Below, piece after piece: positions 20,610-29,620 of a stretch of DNA of 64,000 bases; within the stretch, counting starts at the first letter, position 1; every line of letters starts with the position of its first letter. Origin of the DNA: Roseomonas aerilata DSM 19363. Lineage in GTDB: Bacteria; Pseudomonadota; Alphaproteobacteria; Acetobacterales; Acetobacteraceae. Position numbers and translations under genes: made by a program. The notes beneath the pieces are model-generated. The model saw nothing but the letters and a program-made list of their open reading frames with translations, did not search any database and was not told the DNA's origin. Location of the stretch: contig NZ_JONP01000006.1 of the NCBI RefSeq assembly GCF_000711725.1, positions 207,667-271,666 of the forward strand, in the 5' to 3' direction.

Positions 20610-22039
20610 GAAGCCTCGGCGCGCTCCTTCTCGGCGGGCTGATGCTCGTCTGGCCGGCCTTCCTCAACGGCTACCCGCTCGTGTTCAGCGACAGCGGGGC
20701 ATTCCTCCACCAGACGCTCGGGCCGCTGATGATCTGGGACAAGCCCTGGATCTACGGGCCGCTTATCCTGCCGCTGCACCTGCACCGGAACCTCTGGCCG
20801 GTGCCGATCGCCCAGGGGCTGGTGCTGTCCCACCTCCTCTGGCTGCTCGCGCGCACCTTTGGCGGCGGGGCCTGGCCGGGGCGGCACCTGCTGCTCTGCG
20901 CCACTCTCGCTGCGCTGACGGCGGCGCCCTTCACCGCGGCCATGGTGATGCCGGACGTGATGACGCCGGTGGTGGTGCTCTCCGCCCTGCTGCTCGGCTT
21001 CGGGCGGGCCGCACTCTCGCGCGGGGAGACCGCCTGGCTCTCGGTGCTGGCGGCGCTCGGCGCGGCGGCACATCTCTCGAACCTGCCGGTGCTCGGCGCG
21101 CTGGTGGTGGTCTCGCTGCTGGCGGGGTGGCGGGCGGCGAGGCGCGTCGCGCTGCCGCTGGCCGGGGCCGTCGCGCTGCTGCTGGCGACGAACCTCGTGG
21201 GGCACGGGCGGCTCTCGCTCTCGCCCCATGGGGCGACCTTCCTTCTCGCCCGGCTTGTGGCCAACGGGCCGGCGATCCGGACGGTGGAGGCAGAATGCCC
21301 GGCGGCGGGATGGTCGCTCTGCGCCTTCAAGGGCCGGCTGGAGGCTTATGGTCCCCTCGCCTGCCCGCCCGGTGCCTGCCCGCGCGACCTGCTGGCGAGC
21401 GACATCTTCCTCTGGCACCCCGAGAGCCCGGTCAACCGCGACGAGGCGGGACGGCCGCGCGACTTCGGCGGGCGGGCGCTCTCCGGGGAGGCCGGGGAGA
21501 TCGTTCGGGCGACGCTGGTGCGGGAGCCCCTGGCGGTCGCGCTCGGCGCGGCGCGCGACACGCTCGCCCAGCTTCTTGCCAACCGGGTGGGAGACACGCT
21601 GGAAGGGCGGCATGTCGGCGAGGGGATGCTGCGGCGGCTCGAAGCCTTCGGCCCGGCCGAGGCGGCGCGGCTGCGGGCGGGCGCGCAGTGGCAGGACGCG
21701 CTGATGCCGATCGTCTCGCCGACCCTCTGGGTGCAGGGCCCGGTACTGATCCTGGGAGCGGCGGGCCTCCTGCTGCTGGGATGGCGCGGGAGATGGGAGC
21801 GGGCGGTGCTGGGGTTCGCGCTCGGGCTGGGCGCGGCCTTGCTCGCCAATGCCTTCGCCACGGGCGCGCTGAGCGGGCCGCACGACCGCTACGGGGCGCG
21901 GCTCGCCTGGGTTCTGGTGGCGGGAGCCGTCGTCCTCGCCCTTCGTGCGTCGGCCGAGGCGATCAGCGCCGCAGGCAGGCCATCCGCGGCCGCGGGTTCC
22001 GGGGAAGCGGCACCGGCCGGTTCACCCCGGGCCGCATGA
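20606..22039 (+). CDS. Large multi-pass membrane protein, unknown function
   Basis: This 477-residue protein starts with GTG overlapping the moaE stop. It has about ten hydrophobic helices and a sizeable loop (roughly 210-370) carrying Cys-rich CPAAGWSLCAFK and CPPGACPRDLL, which probably folds outside the membrane. LVWPAFLNGYPLVFSDSGAF at the start and GPHDRYGARLAW near the end recall membrane glycosyltransferase-like (GT-C fold) proteins of Acetobacteraceae, but no catalytic residues can be assigned. Translational coupling to moaE does not imply a role in cofactor synthesis. The last 77 bp overlap the end of the convergent transglycosylase gene. Confidence 0.8.
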   Translation: MRSLGALLLGGLMLVWPAFLNGYPLVFSDSGAFLHQTLGPLMIWDKPWIYGPLILPLHLHRNLWPVPIAQGLVLSHLLWLLARTFGGGAWPGRHLLLCATLAALTAAPFTAAMVMPDVMTPVVVLSALLLGFGRAALSRGETAWLSVLAALGAAAHLSNLPVLGALVVVSLLAGWRAARRVALPLAGAVALLLATNLVGHGRLSLSPHGATFLLARLVANGPAIRTVEAECPAAGWSLCAFKGRLEAYGPLACPPGACPRDLLASDIFLWHPESPVNRDEAGRPRDFGGRALSGEAGEIVRATLVREPLAVALGAARDTLAQLLANRVGDTLEGRHVGEGMLRRLEAFGPAEAARLRAGAQWQDALMPIVSPTLWVQGPVLILGAAGLLLLGWRGRWERAVLGFALGLGAALLANAFATGALSGPHDRYGARLAWVLVAGAVVLALRASAEAISAAGRPSAAAGSGEAAPAGSPRAA

Positions 22040-22694
22040 AGCGCCGCGCCTCCGCCGCACCGCCGATGAGCAGCGCCGGCTGCAATCCCTGCGCGCAGAG
22101 CCCGGCGAGACCGCGCATGGTCGGCAGAGGCACCGCGCCGCCGCGCGTCCAGGCCGCGCCGAGGCGTGCCAGGGCCACGCGGCGGTTATAGGCGGCGCCG
22201 CGCTCGGGCTCCCCGGAGTGATAGCGGCCGATCGCCTCTCCCCAATCGGGTGAACCCGCGCGCAGGCGCTTGAGGAAGCGGGCGGCGTAGCGCGCGTTGG
22301 TCGGCGGGTCGAAGGCGGCCTCGAGGTTCGGGAAGGCGTCCGGGTGGTGCAGGAGGTTCACCTGCATGCAGCCGACATCGATCGAGCGCACCCCGCGCGC
22401 CTGCATGGCCGCGACGGCCGCGACGGCGGCCGCCTTGCTCGGCGCGCTGCCAGTCTCGCCCTCGGCGTTCCAGCTCCAGGGCCAGGGCTCCGGCCGGCCG
22501 GAAGGGGAGGCGCGCCCGGCCTCGACCAGCGCGATGGCGCCGAGGAGGCCGGCGGGAATGCCCGATCCGGGCTCCACGGCGGCGATGGCGCGCCGGCAGA
22601 CGGACCAGTCGTCACCCTCCTGGGCGCGTGCGACCGCAGGGATTGCGGCCGCGAGGATGGCCAGGAGGGCGAGGATCGGGCGCGCGCGGGGCAT
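21963..22694 (-). CDS. Lytic transglycosylase (SLT-type), periplasmic
   Basis: MPRARPILALLAILAAAIPAVARAQ is a signal peptide. The mature part resembles goose-lysozyme-like lytic transglycosylases that cleave peptidoglycan glycan strands. The catalytic Glu is probably E58 in IALVEAG. DVGCMQVNLLHHPDAFPNLEAAFDP (one run, conserved GxMQ region) and NARYAARFLKRL follow in the usual order. 243 residues from the start at 22694; an in-frame ATG at 22733 is less likely. Its 3' end overlaps the end of the membrane-protein gene on the other strand by 77 bp. Confidence 0.83.
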   Translation of the reverse strand: MPRARPILALLAILAAAIPAVARAQEGDDWSVCRRAIAAVEPGSGIPAGLLGAIALVEAGRASPSGRPEPWPWSWNAEGETGSAPSKAAAVAAVAAMQARGVRSIDVGCMQVNLLHHPDAFPNLEAAFDPPTNARYAARFLKRLRAGSPDWGEAIGRYHSGEPERGAAYNRRVALARLGAAWTRGGAVPLPTMRGLAGLCAQGLQPALLIGGAAEARRFMRPGVNRPVPLPRNPRPRMACLRR

Positions 22695-22739
22695 GCGGGC
22701 AGGTCGCGCGCCCCGGCGCGCGCGGTCAAGCACGGGGTC

Positions 22740-23177
22740 TTACTCGGTGGCGGCCTCGGCGGCCTCGGCGGCGCGGCGGTTGGCGCGTCCACTCGCCTCC
22801 TCGGCGGCCTCGGAGGCCATGGCGAGGCGGGCGCGCTGCTCGCAGGTGGCGCGGATCTCGTCCAGTTCCTCCTCGGTCAGGTGCTCGATGCCGATGAAGG
22901 CATTGCCGGCGGCGCTGGTGCGGATCAGCTCGTCGAGCTTCGCCTGGATGGCCGCGCCGTCCCGGTTCTGGGTGTTCTGGATGAGGAAGACCATCAGGAA
23001 GGTGATGATCGTGGTGCCGGTGTTGATGACCAGCTGCCAGGTGTCGGAGAAGCCGAAGAGGGGGCCGGAGAGCGCCCAGAGGATCACCACGCCGACGGAG
23101 ACGACAAAGGTGACGGGCCGCCCGGCCGCATGGGCCACGCGGCTCGCGGCCGCGTTGAACATCTTCGCGAAATGCAT
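22740..23177 (-). CDS. Low-affinity iron permease family membrane protein
   Basis: This 145-residue protein has two transmembrane helices (VTFVVSVGVVILWALSGPLF and a second around VINTGTTIITFLMVFLIQN) followed by NTQNRDGAAIQAKLDELIR. This is the signature of the bacterial proteins grouped with the fungal low-affinity iron permease domain. An acidic, helical, Ala-rich tail follows. Actual iron transport by these short bacterial proteins is not established. The start MHFAKMFNAAASRV at 23177 is preferred to the longer frame beginning at 23255, whose extra residues are not hydrophobic or conserved. Confidence 0.75.
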   Translation of the reverse strand: MHFAKMFNAAASRVAHAAGRPVTFVVSVGVVILWALSGPLFGFSDTWQLVINTGTTIITFLMVFLIQNTQNRDGAAIQAKLDELIRTSAAGNAFIGIEHLTEEELDEIRATCEQRARLAMASEAAEEASGRANRRAAEAAEAATE

Positions 23178-23302
23178 CCCGGGCGCCGTCCTGAAGGGGC
23201 CGGACAGACCCGGCGCACGGGGGCCGAACTGGGCACTCCCGCTCTTCCCGGGCAAGGGCCGGGCATCAACCTTTCGTTCTTTTCACCTAACGGTCACGCG
23301 TC

Positions 23303-26110
23303 TCAGCCCGCGAGGATCGCCCGGATGCGGTTCGCCAACGCCGCGATGCCGAAGGGCTTGGTGAGGAAGTGCATGCCGGGCTCGAGGTTCTCCCCGCCAA
23401 CGACTGCGTTTTCGGCATAGCCGGTAATGAAGAGCACGTTCAGCCCGGGCCGGGTCACCCGCGCCGCATCGGCGACCTGGCGGCCGTTCATGCCGCCGGG
23501 CAGGCCCACATCCGTGATCAGCAGGTCGATCCTGGCGGGGGAGCGCAGCACCTCCAGGGCAGTGGGACCGTCGGCGGCCTCGATGGCGGTGTAGCCAAGC
23601 TCCTCCAGCACCTCGACCACCAGCATGCGGACGGTCACCTCGTCGTCCACCACCAGCACCGTCTCGCCGGTGCCGGTGCGCGACAGCTCGGCCATGCGAG
23701 CCGTGCCGCCCTCCTCCACGGCCTCGCCGAGGTGGCGCGGCAGGTACAGGCGCATGGTGGTGCCGCGCCCGACCTCCGAATGGATCGCCACATGCCCGCC
23801 GGACTGGCGAGCGAAGCCGTAGATCATCGACAGGCCGAGGCCGGTTCCCTTGCCGATGGGCTTCGTCGTGAAGAAGGGCTCGAAGGCGCGGGAGACCACT
23901 TCGGGCGCCATCCCCTGGCCAGTATCGGCGACGGAGATGGTGACATACTGGCCCGGAGCCATCCCGCGGCCGCGCGCCGTGCGCTCGTCGACCTGGGCAT
24001 TCGCCGTCTCGATGGTCAGGCGCCCGCCTTCGGGCATGGCGTCGCGCGCGTTGATGCAGAGGTTGAGCAGCGCATTCTCGAGCTGGTTGGCGTCGCAGAG
24101 CGTGGGCCAGAGGCCGGCGTCGAGCAGTGTCCGCACCTCGATCCCCGGCCCCATCGTGCGGTTGACGAGATCCTCGATCTCCCGGATGCGGCTGTTGGGC
24201 TGGGTGGGGCGCGGGTCGAGCGTCTGCTGGCGGGAGAAGGCAAGCAGGCGATGGGTGAGCGCCGCAGCCCGGCTGGCCGCACCCTCCGCCGCCACGAGGT
24301 AGCGCTCCACCTCGGACAGCCGGCCCTGGGCGATGCGGGTTCGCGTCATCTGCAGGCTGCCGACGATGCCCGCGAGAAGGTTGTTGAAGTCGTGCGCGAT
24401 GCCGCCGGTGAGCTGGCCCACGGCCTCCATCTTCTGGGCCTGGCGGAGCGCGTCCTCGGCCAGACGCAAGGCCTCGGCCTGGTCACGCTCGGCGGTCACG
24501 TCGCGCCCGACCGCGCTGACGAGCCCCTCGCCGGAGGCCGCGGACCAGCTGACCCAGCGCCAGCTTCCGTTCTTGTGGCGGTAGAGGTTGTCGGCGTGCA
24601 GCAGGGCCTCGCCGCGCGCGAGGGCCTCCAGCCGCGCGGCGGCCCTGCCGAGGTGGTCGGGGTGGATGAAGTCCTGGATCTGGCGGCCGACAAGCTCGGC
24701 CTCCGACCAGCCGAGCACGGCGGTCCAAGCCGGATTCACCGCGACGATGAGGCCGTCCGGACGTGCGACCAGCATGATGTCGGCCGAGAGGCGCCAGAGG
24801 CGGTTGCGGTCGGCCGTGCGCTCGGCGACCTCCGCTTCCAGCCGCTCGTTCAGGGTGCGCAGCCGCGCCTCGGTAAGCTTCGTCTCCGTGATGTCGTAGA
24901 TGACGCCGCAGAAGCGCAGCTCCGCCGTCTCGGGGTCGGAGAGGTACTCGCCGCGACGGGTCAGCCAGCGGGTCTCCCCGGTATCGGGGCGGCGGATGCG
25001 GAACTCGGCCTCGGCCAAGGTGCCGGGGGCGGGCGCGGCGCCCGCATCGATCAGCTGCGGGTCGCCGGGGTGGACGATGGCGTTGATGGTGCGCAGCGGC
25101 AGGTCGGTCGCGGGGCGCAGGCCCAGCAGGGCGCAGAACCGTTCCGAGACGGAAGCCGTGCCGTAGCCGGCCACGTACTCGAAGGTGCCGATGCCGCCCG
25201 CGGTCTGCGCGATGCGCAGGCGCTCCTGCACCCGCTTCTGCTCGCTGATGTCCACCAGCGTGCCGACGAAGCGGGCGGGCCGGTCGTCGATGCCCGCGTA
25301 GCAGCGGCCGCGCGCATGGACCCAGCGCATCGCGCCGCCCGGCAGGAGGACGCGGTACTCCTTCGAGAAGAGGTCCGCGCCGCGGAGGATGGCGCCGACG
25401 GCCAGCCGGACTCGCGGCCGGTCCTCGGGGTGGATGACGGAGAAGAAGGTGCCGGGGCCGACGCCGCGCGCCGCCTCCTCGGGCGTGAGGCCGTAGAGGC
25501 GGGCGAAGCGCGCGTCGCCGGTGATCCGGCGCGTCGCCACGTCCCAGTCCCAGGCGGCCATCAGGTCGGAGGCGAGCAGCGCCTCACGGAGTCGCTGGTT
25601 CGCCTCGCTCAGCGCTTCCTGCCCCGCGCGGAGGGCCGCCTGCAGAACCGGGACCTCCTGCGCCGGCGTGATCTCGGTCTGGGTGGCGAGGAAGAAGCGG
25701 GGCGCATCGCCTTCGCCCGGGATGGGCGTGAGGAAGACGGCGTTCCAGAAGCGGGTGCCGTCCCGGCGCGCGTTCAGGAGGCAGAGGTCGAGCGGGCGCC
25801 CCTCCCTGACCGCGAGCGACAAGGCCGCGACGGCGGCGGGATCGGTCTCGGGAACCTGGAGGAAGCGGCAATTGCGGCCCAGCGCCTCCTCCGCCGTGTA
25901 GCCCGTCAGCCGCGTGAAGGCGGGGTTCACGTAGACGACCGGATTGTCCAGCAGCTGCGGGTCGGTGACGACGACCGACATGCCCGAGCGGTCGAGCGCG
26001 GCCAGGAAGGGGCCGGCCAGCAGGCGCAGGGCGGACGGCGGCTCGCTGCCGGCCTGATGGCCGGGGACCGTGGGAGGCAGGCACTCGGTCGGCGCTGAAA
26101 GGTCGGACAT
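23303..26110 (-). CDS. LOV-PAS hybrid sensor histidine kinase with receiver domain
   Basis: A 935-residue soluble kinase. Residues about 45-150 form a LOV blue-light domain: GRNCRFLQ with flavin-adduct cysteine C81, plus N113, N123 and Q144 that hold FMN. Three further PAS domains follow (about 182-290, 300-410, 438-540). Then come a HisKA dimerisation domain with phospho-acceptor H573 in [11 protein letters not shown], an HATPase domain ([30 protein letters not shown]) and a C-terminal receiver with D867 in [11 protein letters not shown] and K918 in TKPF. No transmembrane segment is seen. Light-driven cysteinyl-flavin adduct formation should control phosphotransfer to the attached receiver. 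No partner regulator is adjacent. Confidence 0.95.
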   Translation of the reverse strand: MSDLSAPTECLPPTVPGHQAGSEPPSALRLLAGPFLAALDRSGMSVVVTDPQLLDNPVVYVNPAFTRLTGYTAEEALGRNCRFLQVPETDPAAVAALSLAVREGRPLDLCLLNARRDGTRFWNAVFLTPIPGEGDAPRFFLATQTEITPAQEVPVLQAALRAGQEALSEANQRLREALLASDLMAAWDWDVATRRITGDARFARLYGLTPEEAARGVGPGTFFSVIHPEDRPRVRLAVGAILRGADLFSKEYRVLLPGGAMRWVHARGRCYAGIDDRPARFVGTLVDISEQKRVQERLRIAQTAGGIGTFEYVAGYGTASVSERFCALLGLRPATDLPLRTINAIVHPGDPQLIDAGAAPAPGTLAEAEFRIRRPDTGETRWLTRRGEYLSDPETAELRFCGVIYDITETKLTEARLRTLNERLEAEVAERTADRNRLWRLSADIMLVARPDGLIVAVNPAWTAVLGWSEAELVGRQIQDFIHPDHLGRAAARLEALARGEALLHADNLYRHKNGSWRWVSWSAASGEGLVSAVGRDVTAERDQAEALRLAEDALRQAQKMEAVGQLTGGIAHDFNNLLAGIVGSLQMTRTRIAQGRLSEVERYLVAAEGAASRAAALTHRLLAFSRQQTLDPRPTQPNSRIREIEDLVNRTMGPGIEVRTLLDAGLWPTLCDANQLENALLNLCINARDAMPEGGRLTIETANAQVDERTARGRGMAPGQYVTISVADTGQGMAPEVVSRAFEPFFTTKPIGKGTGLGLSMIYGFARQSGGHVAIHSEVGRGTTMRLYLPRHLGEAVEEGGTARMAELSRTGTGETVLVVDDEVTVRMLVVEVLEELGYTAIEAADGPTALEVLRSPARIDLLITDVGLPGGMNGRQVADAARVTRPGLNVLFITGYAENAVVGGENLEPGMHFLTKPFGIAALANRIRAILAG

Positions 26111-26219
26111 CGGTCAGCGCCAGCCGGTCGCGGGCTGGTTCAAGGTGGCCTCATCATGTTGGTTGCGACCGCTTGTTGGAGGAATGGAGGGCTTCGATCG
26201 CGGGATCAAGATGACGGGT

Positions 26220-26275
26220 GCGGAATGATCCTGGCCGTCCTCACCATTCCGCCCGGGCATGTCGGTTGCGCAACC
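26220..26275. repeat. Inverted repeats between the LOV kinase and the divergent gene
   Basis: GCGGAATG (26220-26227) is repeated inverted as CATTCCGC (26245-26252) with a 17-bp spacer. A perfect 12-bp palindrome, GGTTGCGCAACC, follows at 26264-26275. These sit where promoters of the two divergent genes are expected. No T-tract follows either, so they are better read as candidate operators than as terminators. Confidence 0.4.
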
Positions 26276-26378
26276 CCGTGGGCCTGCCGAACGATAGGCC
26301 CCGAGGAACCTCCCAGCGGCGGCGGCCGGCGCGATGCCCGGGCCTCGCCCCGGGCGGTTCGGCAGCCGAGAGGGACCC

Positions 26379-26849
26379 ATGCACGCCAAGATCACCATCC
26401 ATACCAGCCCCGACCGGCTCTTCGCCTGGCTGTCCGAGCCGGGGAATGCCCGCTTCTGGTTCGCCCATCTGCGCCACGACGCCGACCGGGTGCCGGACCC
26501 GGAGCTGAGCGCCGATGCGGGCGAGCGGGTGGTGCGCTGGACCGCGGCGCCGGCCGGGGAGATGCGGGTGACGGACCCCGCGACCCACGACGCGGGGGTC
26601 GCCGACCTCTCCCTCACCTTCGCCGAGGGCGGGCACATCGACGAGCCCCCGGCCGAGGAGATGAGCCCCAACGACGACCCGACGAATGCGGGCAACGCGC
26701 TGCGGAGCATCAAGAGCCACGTGGAGAACGCCGAGGGCGGCGATCCCGACATGCACACGCCCGGCATCGTCTCGCGCGAGGCGGCGGAGGAGGCCGACCG
26801 CGAGATCGCGGAGGATCCCGAGCACGGCGGCACGCCGCGGCGGCGCTAA
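26379..26849 (+). CDS. Acidic protein with SRPBCC-like N-terminus, hypothetical
   Basis: The first 80 residues (MHAKITIHTSPDRLFAWLSE, then FWFAHLRHD) look like the opening strands and helix of the START/SRPBCC hydrophobic-ligand fold, but the match is weak. The C-terminal half is very acidic and probably flexible, with DDPTNAGNALRSIKSHVENA and EEADREIAEDPEHGG. The start at 26379 has GAGAGG eight bases before it; the frame is open to 26334. 156 residues. It diverges from the LOV kinase; the 268-bp gap holds two perfect inverted repeats. Confidence 0.65.
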   Translation: MHAKITIHTSPDRLFAWLSEPGNARFWFAHLRHDADRVPDPELSADAGERVVRWTAAPAGEMRVTDPATHDAGVADLSLTFAEGGHIDEPPAEEMSPNDDPTNAGNALRSIKSHVENAEGGDPDMHTPGIVSREAAEEADREIAEDPEHGGTPRRR

Positions 26850-26877
26850 CCGGGCCGAGGACTGGCCCCCGGGCGGT

Positions 26878-27294
26878 TCAGCCCGGGGGAGCGCCCAGCA
26901 GCTTCCAGACACCGTCCCCGGCCGCCACCAGCCGGTCGCCCACGCTGACGGTGCCGCGCACGAAGGCGACGGAGCGGGCGAGGCGAAGAACCTCCCCGCG
27001 CCCTTCCAGGAACTCGCCCGGATGGGCGGCGGATAGGAACTGCGTGTTCAGCTGCATCGTCACGCCCGGCCGCTTGCCTGTCGCGCGGTAAACGGTGATG
27101 CCGAGCGTGTTGTCGAGCAGGGTGACGAGCATCCCGCCATGGACGATGCCGTGGTTGTTGGCGTGGCGCTCGTCGGCCAGCACGCCATAGGCCCAGCCGT
27201 CACCCTCGGCGCGGGACCAGCGCGGTCCGGTGAAGCCGGAGAAGCCGCTCGGGGGCCAGGGGGACCAGCCCTCGGCGGCCGGGTCGAAGCTCAC
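26878..27294 (-). CDS. PaaI-family hotdog thioesterase
   Basis: This 138-residue acyl-CoA thioesterase has a hotdog fold. NNHGIVHGGMLVTLLDNTLG carries the HGG turn and the Asp (D61) that positions the nucleophilic water, as in PaaI-type thioesterases. It overlaps the end of the bifunctional beta-oxidation gene by 4 bp (ATGA), so it most likely hydrolyses acyl- or enoyl-CoA intermediates of the same pathway. Exact substrate unknown. Confidence 0.87.
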   Translation of the reverse strand: MSFDPAAEGWSPWPPSGFSGFTGPRWSRAEGDGWAYGVLADERHANNHGIVHGGMLVTLLDNTLGITVYRATGKRPGVTMQLNTQFLSAAHPGEFLEGRGEVLRLARSVAFVRGTVSVGDRLVAAGDGVWKLLGAPPG

Positions 27295-29372
27295 GCGGCG
27301 GCCTTCTCGTCGAGGGCGGCGAAGCTGCCGCCCTCCTCCGCCAGGCGCACCAGCAGGGCGGCTGGCTGCAGGCTCTCGTCGCCGGAGGCGGCGGCGAAAT
27401 CGCGGAGGCGTGCGACGATCCGCGGCAGGCCGATGCTGTCGGCGTGGAACATCGGGCCGCCGGTGCCGGCCGGCCAGCCGTAGCCGTTGAGCCAGACCGT
27501 ATCGATGTCCCCGGCGCGGGCGGCGATGCCCTCCTCCAGGATACGGGCGCCCTCGTTGATCATGGGGAAGAGCAGGCGTTCGAGGATCTCGTCCTGTGGG
27601 ATCGCGCGGCGGGTGACGCCCTGCTCGGCCGAGACGCGCTCGATGACCGCGCGCACCTCGGGGTCAGGCGTGCCGGTGCGGCCGTCGCCGGAGTAGTCGT
27701 AGTAGCCGCGCTTCGTCTTCTGGCCGAGGCGCCCGGCCTCCACCAGCGCGTCCGCCACCGGGGCCTTCTTGCCGGTGGCCTGGCGGATGCGCCAGCCGAT
27801 GTCGAGGCCGGCGAGGTCGGACATGGCGAAGGGGCCCATGCGGAAGCCGAAGGCGTTCAGGGCGGCGTCCACCTCCTCAGGCATCGCGCCCTCGATCAGC
27901 AGGCGCTCGGCCTGGGCAGTGCGGCGGGCGAGCATGCGGTTGCCGATGAAGCCGTAGCAGACGCCGGAGACCACCGGCACCTTGGCGAGCTTGCGGCCGA
28001 GTTCCACGGCCGTCGCCAGGGCATCGGGCGAGGTCTCCTTCCCGCGCACGACCTCCAGCAGCTTCATGACGTTGGCTGGGGAGAAGAAGTGCATGCCCAG
28101 CACGTCACCGGGGCGGGCGGTGGAGGCTGCGATCTCGTCCACGTCGAGATAGGAGGTGTTGGTCGCGAGCACGGCGCCGGGCTTGGCGATCTCCTGCAGC
28201 TTGCCGAAGATCTCCTTCTTGAGGCCCATCTCCTCGAAGACGGCCTCGACCACCACATCGGCCCCGGCAGCGGCCTCCAGACCGACCTTGCCCTCGATGA
28301 GGCCCATGCGCTTGTCGCGGGCCTCCTCCGTCAGGCTGCCGCGCTTGACCGAGGTGGCGTAGTTACCCGCTACCCGCTCAAGCCCGCGCTGAAGGTTCTC
28401 CTCGCTCGTCTCAATGAGGGTCACGGGGATGCCAGCATTGGCGAAGCTCATGGCGATGCCGCCGCCCATGGTGCCGCCGCCGATCACGGCCGCCTTCGCC
28501 ACCGGGCGGGGCCGGGTGCCCTTGGGCAGGCCGGGGATGCGGGCGGCGGCGCGCTCGGCGAAGAAGACGTGGCGCAGGGCCTTGCTGCGGGGGTCGTCGC
28601 GCAGGCGGAGGAAATGGGCGCGCTCGACCGACATGCCCTCGTCGAAGGGTTTGTCGAAGGTGGCGCGTACGGCGTCCACGCAGGCGGCGATGCTCGGGTT
28701 GTCCGCGCCTTTCTTGAGCATGGCGGCGGCCGCGGCCTCGAAGGCGTCCCGCTCGCCGGTGTCCTGGCGGGCGCTGGTGGGAGTGGGGCGCCCCTTGTCG
28801 GCCAGGCGCAGCGCGAGGGCCTTGGCGGCCGACAGCACGTCGTCGGCCACCTCGTCCACGATGCGCAGCGACTTCGCCTCCGTCGCGCCGACCGGGTCGC
28901 CCGCGACCATGAGCTTCAGGGCGGGCACGGCGCCGATCAGGCGCGGCAGGCGCTGGGTGCCGCCGGCGCCGGGCAGTATGCCGAGCTTCACCTCGGGCAG
29001 GCCGAGCTTCGCCGCGGGCGCCGCCACGCGGGCGTGGCAGCCGAGCGCCACTTCCAGCCCACCGCCCAGCGCCGCGCCGTTGATGGCCGCGACGACCGGC
29101 TTGAGAAGGGATTCGAGGGCCGCGATGGCCTCGGGCAGGCTCGGCGGCACGGGCGGCTTGCCCAGTTCGGAGATATCGGCGCCGGCGATGAAGGTCCGGC
29201 CCTCCGCCGCGACGACGACGGCGCGCACGGCAGGATCGGCGCCGGCAGCCTGCGCGGCGCGCAGCAGCCCGCCGCGCACGGCCGCACTGAGCGCGTTCAC
29301 CGGCGGGTTGGCGATGCGGATGACGGCGACGCCGTCCTCCACCGTGCTGGTGACCGGTTCCTGCTGGGCCAT
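27291..29372 (-). CDS. Bifunctional enoyl-CoA hydratase / 3-hydroxyacyl-CoA dehydrogenase
   Basis: This 693-residue fusion carries out two consecutive steps of fatty acid beta-oxidation. The crotonase domain (about 1-190) has the oxyanion hole IAGADI and GAALGGGLE, and the catalytic Glu region LPEVKLGILPGAGGTQRL. The 3-hydroxyacyl-CoA dehydrogenase part has the NAD motif VIGGGTMGGGIAMSFANAG near 294, GMHFFSPANVMKLLEVV, and a C-terminal dimer domain. Shorter than E. coli FadB and closer to the peroxisomal multifunctional type. Coupled to the downstream thioesterase. Upstream on its strand is an AT-rich stretch (about 29383-29408) likely to hold the promoter. Confidence 0.95.
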   Translation of the reverse strand: MAQQEPVTSTVEDGVAVIRIANPPVNALSAAVRGGLLRAAQAAGADPAVRAVVVAAEGRTFIAGADISELGKPPVPPSLPEAIAALESLLKPVVAAINGAALGGGLEVALGCHARVAAPAAKLGLPEVKLGILPGAGGTQRLPRLIGAVPALKLMVAGDPVGATEAKSLRIVDEVADDVLSAAKALALRLADKGRPTPTSARQDTGERDAFEAAAAAMLKKGADNPSIAACVDAVRATFDKPFDEGMSVERAHFLRLRDDPRSKALRHVFFAERAAARIPGLPKGTRPRPVAKAAVIGGGTMGGGIAMSFANAGIPVTLIETSEENLQRGLERVAGNYATSVKRGSLTEEARDKRMGLIEGKVGLEAAAGADVVVEAVFEEMGLKKEIFGKLQEIAKPGAVLATNTSYLDVDEIAASTARPGDVLGMHFFSPANVMKLLEVVRGKETSPDALATAVELGRKLAKVPVVSGVCYGFIGNRMLARRTAQAERLLIEGAMPEEVDAALNAFGFRMGPFAMSDLAGLDIGWRIRQATGKKAPVADALVEAGRLGQKTKRGYYDYSGDGRTGTPDPEVRAVIERVSAEQGVTRRAIPQDEILERLLFPMINEGARILEEGIAARAGDIDTVWLNGYGWPAGTGGPMFHADSIGLPRIVARLRDFAAASGDESLQPAALLVRLAEEGGSFAALDEKAAA

Positions 29373-29485
29373 CGGCCGGCTCCCTCTTCCCTATAAATAT
29401 TTGTTTTCACCGCAGAAACGCGGCTGCCGCGGGGCAGGAGGAAAGAGCCGGGCGGCGCCCGCGTCAAGCGGAGGGGCGGGGCGGG

Positions 29486-29505
29486 CACGATCGGCAGCGA
29501 TCGTG
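29486..29505. repeat. Perfect 20-bp palindromic site between beta-oxidation and ccm genes
   Basis: CACGATCG-GCAG-CGATCGTG: 8-bp arms around a 4-bp centre, in the 248-bp gap between the divergent hydratase/dehydrogenase and ccmC genes. Its size fits a TetR- or MarR-type operator; no T-tract makes it a terminator. The rest of the gap shows only the AT-rich promoter-like stretch next to 29372. Confidence 0.5.
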
Positions 29506-29620
29506 ACGGCTTGTCTCAGCGCGCCCGGCGGGGCTTTCGTGCCCGGCAGCGGGCCCTATCTCTGGGGCATGGCTGCCGGGGTTCACCGGCAATTCCAGCG
29601 CGGGCCGCGACGCGCTAATA

